25,193 nucleotides of DNA from contig RFOZ01000011.1 of the NCBI GenBank assembly GCA_009926405.1, forward strand, positions 1 through 25,193. The letters run 5' to 3'. The position numbers and the translations under genes were made by a program. The DNA comes from Cytophagia bacterium (GTDB taxonomy: Bacteria; Bacteroidota; Bacteroidia; UBA7662). Below the pieces are notes generated by a model that was given only the letters and a program-made list of their open reading frames with translations, did no database searches and was not told the DNA's origin. This document shows positions 1 to 7,540 of this stretch, piece after piece. Positions within the stretch are counted from its first letter, which is position 1, and the number at the start of each line of letters is the position of its first letter.

Positions 1-366
1 TACCTGGCCCGCCTCAACTCGGTTCAGAAGAACCCTGTTCCTTTGGTGGACTGGAGGCCTACCGCCTATTTGCGTCAATACGCGCACGAATTGGAATCCT
101 ACTGGGCGGTCAATCCGCGTTGGGTGCTTTGCGCTTATGCGGCTGCCGAATGGACCCTGGGCAATTACGCCACCGATTTGGATTTGGAGACCTTCAAGCC
201 CCGGGACCAAAGGGGTCATGCCCTGGGATTGGGCGCCGATTGGCACCTCGGCCCCCAGTCGGCCTTGTATTTTAGGCATCGTTGGTACGGATTTTATGAT
301 CGGAGCTTTGCGCAGGATCAATTTCGCGGGACCGAAAGCTGGGTGGAACTCAAAGTATTCTTCTAA
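1..366 (+). CDS. C-terminal part of an outer-membrane beta-barrel protein (5' end outside window)
   Basis: The frame is open from base 1, so the gene starts before the window; 121 residues are visible. The sequence alternates polar and aromatic/hydrophobic residues in short strands (for example ALGLGADWHLGPQSALYFRH) and ends in Phe-Phe, the usual last residue of an outer-membrane beta-barrel. I see no family signature beyond that. Its stop codon TAA shares its last A with the ATG of the next gene (TAATG at 364-368), so the two are probably translationally coupled in one operon with the glycoside hydrolases downstream. The specific function is unknown; a glycan-related outer-membrane role is inferred only from context. 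Confidence 0.6.
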   Translation, partial: YLARLNSVQKNPVPLVDWRPTAYLRQYAHELESYWAVNPRWVLCAYAAAEWTLGNYATDLDLETFKPRDQRGHALGLGADWHLGPQSALYFRHRWYGFYDRSFAQDQFRGTESWVELKVFF

Positions 367-2159
367 TGTTAAAACATAACACAAAATCCAAAACCCTTCG
401 GGCGGTTCTGGCCTTGACGTTGATAGGTCTATTGGTTTTGCCTTGGGCCGATGCCCAGGTGCTGGACCCCAAAAAGATCCGCTTCTCTTCCTATGCCCGT
501 GGTTTGATGTCCGCCGAGGGACTGCGCGAAGATTCCGATAGCCTGGGCAAAGCCATGATGCCGGGCTATGCCTTGACCGATTTGGGCCTGCATATTCTGC
601 CCCATAGCCAGGTGGAAATTCATGCCCAGCTTCGGGTTCGCTCTGAATACGGAGGATTTTGGGGGTCCGGTTTGACCTTGGACTTGCGTCAAATGTGGAT
701 CCGGGGTTTGGTGAACCAAAAACTTCGTTACCAAGTGGGGGATTTGGACTACCGGATGAGTCCATTTACTTATTGGAATCATGAGGAGTGGATTCTCTCC
801 AATCCATCGCTGCTCAACAGCCCAACCCTGGGTATGATCGAATACGATTTATTCCAAAACAGCAACCGAACCCGTCGGCAGCAAGGGGTGGTTCTTGAAA
901 TGGGGGGGGTGATTGATCCCTTGGACTTGAGCCTCCATGCTTCGTTGTTTACCACCAGGGTTGCTGCTTCGGATTTTGGATCCACCCCGGACCGTTTGCT
1001 GAGTGGCGGTCGCCTGCGTTGGACTACAGGCGTGGGTCTGCACGGGAAAGTCAATTTTGTGCAGCTCTACGATGTCGCTCGAACCGCGAACCAGCCTTAC
1101 CTGATTCATCATCCGGTGTTAAGCACGGAATGGGGTCTGGCCCCTTCGCCTTCCAAAGGCCGGTTTTGGTCCTTGGACGCCGAAGGGGGTTTGACCCGCT
1201 TGGGTTGGAACAAAGCGGATCCGGGAAACCCAACCGTTCAGGATAGGCCCACGCTAACCGATGGATTTGGTTGGTTGCGCTGGGAAAGCCCCCTGGGTCG
1301 TCGTATAGCGGGCCGCTCCCCCTGGAAAGGAAGTCTCCAAGCGTGGTATACCGGTTCGGATTACCGCAGCGCGACCGCTCAGACCAAACGAATCAATGCA
1401 TCTCGTAGCCCCATGGCTTTCAAGCGCTTGGAAAGCATGAATGTGTTGCGGCCCATGGCTCTCAACGATTTGTACCGGGATGCCTCTCTTTACCAGACCC
1501 AGGTGGTGGCCGGCCTTATGGAATACGATCCGGGCTACGGCAATGCCTTGCCCTACGGCTTGGCAACGCCGAACCGACAGGGCCTTGGTTTGAATTTTGT
1601 TAGGAACACCGATAGCACCAGCTTCTGGAACCCGTCCTTGGATGTCCAATTTATGTCCGATGTGAAGGGACAAGGCGTGAACAATCGACGCATGTTTTGG
1701 CTGGCTGATTGGCGCAACGAATGGAGGCTGCATAGCCTCTTGAACCTGCGTAGGTCTTGGTTGGTAACAGCCTTGATACGGTTGGAACAAACCATGCGAC
1801 CCGATGCCTCGGGTGACGCCATTCTTTCGGACGTGGCCTTGAACAACCTGCAAGCTTCCTTTCAGACCCGTTTGGAACTGGGTTCCTCTTGGTCGGCCTT
1901 TGCCGAGTGGCAACTTTACCGAAGCCAGGGTCACGATTACTACGCGGTCCGAAACCCTTATTCTGAAGTGGTCGATTTTGCACGGACGGATTTGGACCGG
2001 ACCGAGCAGTGGATCGGTGCTGGATTGCAATACACCATGGGGGATCGCTTTGAAGCTCAATTGTCCACGCAGCAATTTGTATGGCGCAACGGAACCGCCG
2101 CCATGCAGGCTCGCTATCCTTGGAACATAAGTCAACTCATGTTAATTATGAAACTATGA
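366..2159 (+). CDS. Outer-membrane beta-barrel protein, hypothetical
   Basis: A 597-residue protein with a clear Sec signal peptide (basic MLKHNTKSKTLR, hydrophobic core, likely cleavage after ADA near residue 30). The mature part is rich in amphipathic strand-like segments containing Trp, Tyr and Arg, with no domain I can name, and fits a large outer-membrane barrel. It is not a recognisable SusC/TonB receptor: no plug domain or TonB box is visible. The start overlaps the previous stop by one base and its own stop overlaps the next start (ATGA at 2156-2159). Position in the operon suggests it is the envelope partner of the secreted glucan-binding and hydrolytic proteins; that is inference. 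Confidence 0.6.
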   Translation: MLKHNTKSKTLRAVLALTLIGLLVLPWADAQVLDPKKIRFSSYARGLMSAEGLREDSDSLGKAMMPGYALTDLGLHILPHSQVEIHAQLRVRSEYGGFWGSGLTLDLRQMWIRGLVNQKLRYQVGDLDYRMSPFTYWNHEEWILSNPSLLNSPTLGMIEYDLFQNSNRTRRQQGVVLEMGGVIDPLDLSLHASLFTTRVAASDFGSTPDRLLSGGRLRWTTGVGLHGKVNFVQLYDVARTANQPYLIHHPVLSTEWGLAPSPSKGRFWSLDAEGGLTRLGWNKADPGNPTVQDRPTLTDGFGWLRWESPLGRRIAGRSPWKGSLQAWYTGSDYRSATAQTKRINASRSPMAFKRLESMNVLRPMALNDLYRDASLYQTQVVAGLMEYDPGYGNALPYGLATPNRQGLGLNFVRNTDSTSFWNPSLDVQFMSDVKGQGVNNRRMFWLADWRNEWRLHSLLNLRRSWLVTALIRLEQTMRPDASGDAILSDVALNNLQASFQTRLELGSSWSAFAEWQLYRSQGHDYYAVRNPYSEVVDFARTDLDRTEQWIGAGLQYTMGDRFEAQLSTQQFVWRNGTAAMQARYPWNISQLMLIMKL

Positions 2160-3232
2160 AGTCTTGTTGTCACCCTAATGCCAAACCCTCGGGCTTTTTG
2201 TTCACTGGTTTGAATCTTTGGAAACTCGTTGCGGTCGGCTTTCTCCTGATTTTGGGAAGCTGTACCAAGGACGCCGTCATCGAGGGTCCGGCTTTGGTTG
2301 ATTTGTTCGGTGATTTTCAGGTTTTGGAACCTGTCAAGACCAGCCGTGATTCGGTACGCTTTGGCCAAGGGGAGACGGTTTACCTGCAGGGCCGCTTTAA
2401 CAAACTCACCGACTGGCGAGTGGAGGTTCGTGGTTTATCCAGCGGAGCTCGCAAAATCATCACCGGTAAATCCCGTTCTTTGGATGCAGTGAATTGTGTT
2501 TGGAACGGTTCCACCACCTTGTTCCCCATGTTCAGGGCCGAAGAAACCGAGTTGAAGCTTTTTGTAGAGCAGGACTCCCTGCTCTTTCAGCGTCGTATTA
2601 AAGTTTTGAGCGTTCGTCAACCCGGGGGATTTGTGTTAGCGGATTTTGAAAGCGGGATACGTCCAGGTTGGCAGTCCTTTGTGCAGAGTGGGGCCAATAT
2701 GTCCTTTGTTATTCGAACCAATCCTTTGGCCGGACAGGGCAACGCTTATTACGATATGGGAGGGCTGGTGAATTGGGATTGGTTGATCGGGATGCTGGAA
2801 TTCCCTGCCTCTGCCTACCAAGCCCCGCGTTTTCCCCTGGCTGCCAACCCCGATCAGGTTTATTTCAATGCCCTGGTGTATCTGCCTGATTCGGTGACCA
2901 ATGCTTTGTTACTGATTCAGTTTCGTGAAGACGATAACCTGGACGGTCAATTCAACCAAAGCAACGAGGACATGTACGCCCTCCAATGCGCGGCCTATTC
3001 GGTGAACGGTGCCCAAACTTTGCAGCGTGGATGGAATTTAATCAGCGCCCGCTATTCGGATCTGGTTAGCCTTGTGAATGGGCAACCTTCTACCCCGGCG
3101 GGGAACAATCGTTTGGAGCCGGATCGTCTTCAAAAGGTTTCGGTCTTGATGTTGGCCAATCCTTCCTCGGGGTATTCGCAGCTTTATTTGGATTATGTGG
3201 TCTTTACCTCCAATGGACCGCTTCAACCCTAA
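2156..3232 (+). CDS. Lipoprotein with CBM11/galactose-binding-like C-terminal domain
   Basis: The frame is open further upstream, but ATG at 2156 is the best start: it overlaps the previous stop as ATGA and gives a lipoprotein signal (hydrophobic core VAVGFLLI, lipobox LGSC, Cys36). That gives 358 residues. The second half (VLADFESG, then a long beta-rich stretch ending SQLYLDYVVF) has the 'DFE' opening and 'lyiDyv' closing strands typical of family 11-like carbohydrate-binding or galactose-binding folds. No catalytic residues are evident. It probably sits on the outer membrane and binds glycan for the GH3 and GH16 enzymes encoded downstream, filling the niche a SusD/SusE-type lipoprotein fills in classical loci. 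Ligand and exact family are not proven. Confidence 0.6.
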   Translation: MKSCCHPNAKPSGFLFTGLNLWKLVAVGFLLILGSCTKDAVIEGPALVDLFGDFQVLEPVKTSRDSVRFGQGETVYLQGRFNKLTDWRVEVRGLSSGARKIITGKSRSLDAVNCVWNGSTTLFPMFRAEETELKLFVEQDSLLFQRRIKVLSVRQPGGFVLADFESGIRPGWQSFVQSGANMSFVIRTNPLAGQGNAYYDMGGLVNWDWLIGMLEFPASAYQAPRFPLAANPDQVYFNALVYLPDSVTNALLLIQFREDDNLDGQFNQSNEDMYALQCAAYSVNGAQTLQRGWNLISARYSDLVSLVNGQPSTPAGNNRLEPDRLQKVSVLMLANPSSGYSQLYLDYVVFTSNGPLQP

Positions 3233-4352
3233 GCGGAGGAGCGCCCTGAAAGGGGCGGCGATGCTTTGGGCCCTGACTCTGACTCTGGTCTTGGCCTGGC
3301 CGCAGATCAGCCATGCCCAGCGCAAAGTGAACCTGGACTCGGTGCGGGTTACAGCCCGGCAATCGGGTATCCAAACCCTTCCCCTTTATAACAATTGGGA
3401 AGAGGAGGGGGAGCCCCGCATTGGCAATTTTTACGCCCTGAATGTTTATCGGGATGGCCTGGGATCCGAAATATGGTTTACTCCATCGCCCTGCTTGCGT
3501 GTGTCGGCGGCCCAGACCGGGGATCCCCGCGATGGACTACGGCTTGAATGGGACAAACTATCCGAGGGTTGCCCGCCTTGGATGGGACTAGGAATTGGAT
3601 GGGACGATTGGTCTCCCAAAAACATGAGTGAAGTTTTGCATGGTGCGGCCTTGTATTTGCGCGTTCGGGCACTCAAGGGTCCGGGCAAGGGTTTGCCCAT
3701 GGCCTTTGCATTGGAAGATTATGCCGGAGCCCAATGTTGGCTGGGTTACCAACCCAAATACTTGAAGACCAGCGTGGGACCGGGGCTGGATACCAGCGGT
3801 TGGAGCGAATTGGTTTTGCCTTTGGAAGATTTTGAGTGGGAAAACAGCCATGCCAGGCCCGATAACATCAAACAACTGATCCTTCAGTTCGAGGCGCGTG
3901 GCTCGTTGGTAGTGGACGAAATTCGTTGGATACCCTATCAGGGTCATCCTCCGGTTCAATGGACCGGGCCATGGTTGGATCCCTCGGCATCCATCCAAGC
4001 GGCCAGCGATGGTTTCTCGGTTTGGCGGGGCAAAGAACTACGAATCGCCGGATCCTTGTTGGATTGGCCTCCCGGTCAATGGACTTTTGGGATCACGCCC
4101 GAGCCCTTGGTTTGGAAACGTTCGACCCGTCTCAGCGATGTTACGGTGCACAGCAGTCAATTCCAAAGGGTGGAGGGCCAAGTCTACAAACGATGGACCC
4201 TGCCGACGGATCAGCATCCCGGCTTCCGGCCCAACGCGACCTACTTTGTTCGCTATCGGCCGGATGACGCTGGAACGGGTGCGCCATCGGCCCAGGTCAA
4301 GGCCCAAGCCGTGAGCGGTACCCTGCAGTTTTTGATGAACCCCGAAGAGTAA
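3213..4352 (+). CDS. Exported CBM11-like protein without catalytic domain
   Basis: Starting at ATG 3213 gives 379 residues with a good signal peptide: basic n-region NPKRR, hydrophobic core, cleavage after SHA near residue 35. ATG 3195 and 3261 are alternatives. The middle (LPLEDFEW ... IKQLILQFEARGSLVVDEIRW) matches the end of CBM11/CIA30-like domains, where a strand pair carries the 'lpl.dF' and 'vDeI' signatures. There is no glycosidase motif, so it is probably a stand-alone binding protein, perhaps a paralogue of the preceding lipoprotein. It overlaps the previous gene by about 20 bases and shares one base with the GH3 gene (TAATG at 4350-4354), so it belongs to the same translationally coupled operon. 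Confidence 0.55.
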   Translation: MDRFNPKRRSALKGAAMLWALTLTLVLAWPQISHAQRKVNLDSVRVTARQSGIQTLPLYNNWEEEGEPRIGNFYALNVYRDGLGSEIWFTPSPCLRVSAAQTGDPRDGLRLEWDKLSEGCPPWMGLGIGWDDWSPKNMSEVLHGAALYLRVRALKGPGKGLPMAFALEDYAGAQCWLGYQPKYLKTSVGPGLDTSGWSELVLPLEDFEWENSHARPDNIKQLILQFEARGSLVVDEIRWIPYQGHPPVQWTGPWLDPSASIQAASDGFSVWRGKELRIAGSLLDWPPGQWTFGITPEPLVWKRSTRLSDVTVHSSQFQRVEGQVYKRWTLPTDQHPGFRPNATYFVRYRPDDAGTGAPSAQVKAQAVSGTLQFLMNPEE

Positions 4353-6622
4353 TGTGCGCTATGTTCTTTTCAACGTCTTCTTTTAGATTTCACACGCTCT
4401 TTTTTTGGTTGACCCTTCTCGTGGGCTTTCCGTTGTTTGGACGGTCCCAGGGAAATGTGCAACCAAAACCTGTACCGGGTTATCCGTTGGCATCGCCCTA
4501 CGATCAACGAATCCGCGCCTTGATGGCTCCCATGAGTTTGGAGCAAAAAGTGGGTCAAATGACCCAGCTCAACCTGGATGCCGTCTCTGTTGGTGCTATT
4601 TACCAATTGCAGGAACCGCACCGCTTGGATAGCGCCAAACTCCACGAAGCCTTGCGGGTTCGTCAGGTGGGCTCGATACTCAATTGCGGGGGCCATGCCT
4701 ACGATTTGCAACATTGGAGGGAAATCCTCAGCGAAGTGCAGGCCGTCCAAGGCCCTTCTCCTTCCATCCCTGTCCTTTACGGTATTGATGCGATTCATGG
4801 TGCCAATTACGTGTTGGAAGGGTTGTTGTTTCCTCAACCTTTGGCGCAGGCGGCCTCCTTTGATGCGGAACTGGTGCGCCGAGTCGCCGAAGCGACCGCT
4901 TATACAACGCGGGCATCGGGCGTCCCTTGGAATTTTTCGCCGGTCTTGGATGTAGCCCGTCAACCGCTGTGGTCCAGGGTTTTTGAAACCTACGGAGAGG
5001 ACCCCTTGGTGGTGACCCGCTTGGGCTCTGCTTGTATTCAGGGTTACCAAGGGTCGAACCCCGCCGGAATGCACCGTGTTGCGGCTACGCTCAAGCATTT
5101 CTTGGGGTACAGCATGCCTTGGACCGGCAAGGACCGAACCCCGGCCTATATCCCCGAGCGATTGTTACGGGAAATTTTTCTTCCCCCCTTCAAGGCCGGT
5201 ATCGAGGCCGGTGCACTCACCCTCATGGTCAATTCCGGTGAACTCAACGGAATACCGGTGCACGCCGATGCCCAGATTTTGACTGGTTTGCTGCGCAAGG
5301 AATTGGGCTTTCAGGGCTTGGTGGTTTCGGACTGGGAGGATATTCTCAAGTTGGTGACCGTGCATCGGGTGGCCGAAGACTACCGGGATGCCACCCGTAT
5401 GGCGGTGATGGCCGGGGTGGATATGGCCATGGTTCCCAACGATTACCGATTCACCGATGCGTTGTTGGATTTGGCCCGCAGCGGTGAAGTCCCCGTCAGC
5501 CGTTTGGACGAAGCGGTTTATCGAATACTCCACGTCAAGTTCAGTCTGGGCCTGATGGACCGCGCGGAGCTTTACGCGATGTCGGAATATCCTTTGATTC
5601 TTAGCGATAGCCTGCGTCTATTGCAGCGCGAAGCGGCTCGTCGATCGTGGGTTTTGTTACGAAATCGAGGCGCTGTTCTTCCTTTGAAGGCCGGTAGTAC
5701 GCTGCACTTGAAGGGTCAGGCCCTGGATGAGCCTTATGCATGGAATGGTTCCTGGTCCCGTACCTGGCAAGGAGTTGATACCTTGTGGGATCGCAAAAAC
5801 GCGGGGCCGTCCTTGCGTGATGTGTTAGGAAAGCGTTTTTCGCTCGCTTCCACAAGCTACGACACCAAGGGCCCCCTGGTGGTGGTCCTTGCCGAAAAAC
5901 CTTCAACCGAAAAACCGGGCGATCTCGGCGATTTGAGCATACCTTCCGAGGATATCGAAACGGCACGCCGTTGGTGTCGTACCCATTCCGGCCCCAAAAT
6001 CTTGGTGCTGGTTCAAAACAGGCCCCGCATTTTGAACGGTTTGGATACTCTTTTTGACGCCGTTTTGTTGGCCAATCAGCCCGGTTCCGCTGGAGTTCAG
6101 GCCCTGGTAGATTTATTGGCCGGTGATTACAGCCCCTCCGGCAAATTGCCTTATACCTATCCGGCGCATCCTCACAGTCTGTTGACTTACGATCACAAAT
6201 GGACCGAACGGTTGGATCCGTCGTTTGGTATGGATGCTTTTCGTCCTGCGTTCGCCTTTGGAGAAGGTCAGGGGTTTTGGCCTGTTCGATACGAAGAGGT
6301 CCGGGTGATCGATAAGGTATTACGCGGAATGGATGCGGTCCTTCGCCTAGAGGTTTCGCTCCATAACACCGGACCCCAATCCCAGCGCGAGACCGTTTTG
6401 GTCATGGTGGGTGATTCCGTGGCTTCGGTGACACCATCCTTTCGTCGCCTTCGGGATTTTCGATCGGTTGAATTGGGTCCCGGTGAAAGGCGCCAAGTTC
6501 AGTTTTTGATTCCGGTCAGTGATTTGCGTTTTGTGGGGAAGGATATGGAATATGTTCTAGAAAAAGGGTGGTTTAATGCTACCATTCAACATTTTAATTT
6601 ACCATTCCGATGGGAACCTTAA
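4352..6622 (+). CDS. Glycoside hydrolase family 3 beta-glucosidase, exported
   Basis: A 756-residue BglX-like GH3 enzyme that removes terminal beta-glucose units from oligosaccharides. Order: signal peptide (about 1-32), GH3 N-terminal TIM barrel with substrate-binding KH at 248-249 and nucleophile Asp327 in VVSDW, GH3 C-terminal alpha/beta sandwich (about 415-620), where an AEKPSTEKPGDL segment resembles the usual acid/base loop, and a fibronectin-III-like tail (about 640-756). All expected domains are present at normal length. It starts inside the preceding stop (TAATG) and overlaps the GH16 gene by 13 bases. With a GH16 endo-glucanase next door it is expected to finish beta-1,3- or mixed-linkage glucan breakdown in the periplasm; linkage specificity cannot be read from the sequence. 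Confidence 0.93.
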   Translation: MCAMFFSTSSFRFHTLFFWLTLLVGFPLFGRSQGNVQPKPVPGYPLASPYDQRIRALMAPMSLEQKVGQMTQLNLDAVSVGAIYQLQEPHRLDSAKLHEALRVRQVGSILNCGGHAYDLQHWREILSEVQAVQGPSPSIPVLYGIDAIHGANYVLEGLLFPQPLAQAASFDAELVRRVAEATAYTTRASGVPWNFSPVLDVARQPLWSRVFETYGEDPLVVTRLGSACIQGYQGSNPAGMHRVAATLKHFLGYSMPWTGKDRTPAYIPERLLREIFLPPFKAGIEAGALTLMVNSGELNGIPVHADAQILTGLLRKELGFQGLVVSDWEDILKLVTVHRVAEDYRDATRMAVMAGVDMAMVPNDYRFTDALLDLARSGEVPVSRLDEAVYRILHVKFSLGLMDRAELYAMSEYPLILSDSLRLLQREAARRSWVLLRNRGAVLPLKAGSTLHLKGQALDEPYAWNGSWSRTWQGVDTLWDRKNAGPSLRDVLGKRFSLASTSYDTKGPLVVVLAEKPSTEKPGDLGDLSIPSEDIETARRWCRTHSGPKILVLVQNRPRILNGLDTLFDAVLLANQPGSAGVQALVDLLAGDYSPSGKLPYTYPAHPHSLLTYDHKWTERLDPSFGMDAFRPAFAFGEGQGFWPVRYEEVRVIDKVLRGMDAVLRLEVSLHNTGPQSQRETVLVMVGDSVASVTPSFRRLRDFRSVELGPGERRQVQFLIPVSDLRFVGKDMEYVLEKGWFNATIQHFNLPFRWEP

Positions 6623-7461
6623 GTTCAAAAGTTTTATTCTTGTGGCTCGTTCTTGTGACTTGCCTTGGGGGCTGTACCCTCGAAGATCCTCCGGGGTTTG
6701 GAAGGCAGGGGGATTTGATTCGCTTTAGTGGTCGCCTCTGGGATGTCAAGAGCGGCCCCGGGCTTTTGGGTCCCGGCCCTAATTATTTTTCCAATCGTCC
6801 TTCGGATGTGTACATGGATGGCAAGGGCTATTTGCACCTGCGCATTCAGGAGCACGATGGCCGGTGGTATTCCACCGAGGTCGTTGGCAGGGATACTTTG
6901 GGTTACGGAACCTACCGGTGGGTGATAGAGGGCGATAACGAGAACATCGCCAACAACACGGTTTTGGGACTCTTTACCTGGAATGATTCTTCGTTCCTGA
7001 CCCAGGGTAATTCCGAAGTGGATATCGAAATTGCCAAATGGGGCCAAAACAACGCGCCAACCCTGAATTATGCGGTACAACCTGTCAACTTTGGGCCCTA
7101 TTACCCCGAAAGGGTCCGTGCGGTTTCGACACCTACCGGGGATATGATTGGGGTGACCACCCACCAGTTCACCTGGTCCGATACCTTAATCACCTGGACC
7201 AGCTGGGTTGGAGAGGGTAGCGGGGGGCGCGTTATTGGGGCTTGGACTTTCAACCGAAACAACCCGGCCCGTATCAAGAACGAGGGTAACCGCGCTTCGG
7301 TGCCTATTCTAATACCCGCCCCGGAACGCAATACCAGGGCTCGCATGAATTTCTGGCAATTGGGTGGCGCTGCCCCCTCGGACGGAGCGTCCAAGGAGGT
7401 CATTATCCGATCCTTTACGTACTGGCCTTTGGTTTCGAACCCAGGATCAGGGCCAAATTAA
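6610..7461 (+). CDS. GH16-family lipoprotein (beta-glucanase-like)
   Basis: A 283-residue lipoprotein: hydrophobic core, lipobox LGGC (Cys22). The mature part is a concanavalin-like beta sandwich with the GH16 active-site strand SEVDIEI: Glu136 (nucleophile), Asp138 and Glu140 (acid/base) fit the E-x-D-x-E pattern of GH16 lichenases and laminarinases. Sequence before it (YGTYRWVIEGD...NNTVLGLFTW) matches the strand that lines the cleft in this family. Probable role: outer-membrane-anchored endo-acting beta-1,3 or beta-1,3/1,4-glucanase feeding oligosaccharides to the GH3 enzyme. The start overlaps the GH3 stop by 13 bases and it is the last gene of the operon. Similarity outside the motif looks distant, so another GH16-clan activity is possible. 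Confidence 0.75.
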   Translation: MGTLSSKVLFLWLVLVTCLGGCTLEDPPGFGRQGDLIRFSGRLWDVKSGPGLLGPGPNYFSNRPSDVYMDGKGYLHLRIQEHDGRWYSTEVVGRDTLGYGTYRWVIEGDNENIANNTVLGLFTWNDSSFLTQGNSEVDIEIAKWGQNNAPTLNYAVQPVNFGPYYPERVRAVSTPTGDMIGVTTHQFTWSDTLITWTSWVGEGSGGRVIGAWTFNRNNPARIKNEGNRASVPILIPAPERNTRARMNFWQLGGAAPSDGASKEVIIRSFTYWPLVSNPGSGPN

Positions 7462-7507
7462 ATTGACTTAAGGGTTTGGAAATATGGAATTAATCTTCTT
7501 ATTTAGC

Positions 7508-7526
7508 AAGTGTATTTTTTACACTT
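7508..7526. promoter_or_regulatory. Perfect 7-bp inverted repeat in the leader of the repeat-protein gene
   Basis: AAGTGTA (7508-7514), a TTTTT spacer, and TACACTT (7520-7526) form a perfect inverted repeat ending 14 bases before the ATG of the 1198-residue protein. It could be an operator, a 5'-UTR stem-loop or a weak AT-rich terminator of the preceding operon. The stem has little GC and no clean T-tract after it, so a regulatory role is slightly favoured. The rest of the 79-base gap holds a TTTG at 7475-7478 but no convincing TAnnTTTG partner. Confidence 0.4.
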
Positions 7527-7540
7527 AATACCTCGTTTTT

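Noticed and set aside
1254..2135. Minus-strand open frame of 293 codons opposite the outer-membrane protein
   Set aside because: No family pattern, and it lies entirely inside a coupled operon on the plus strand; GC-rich codons on one strand often leave the opposite frame open.
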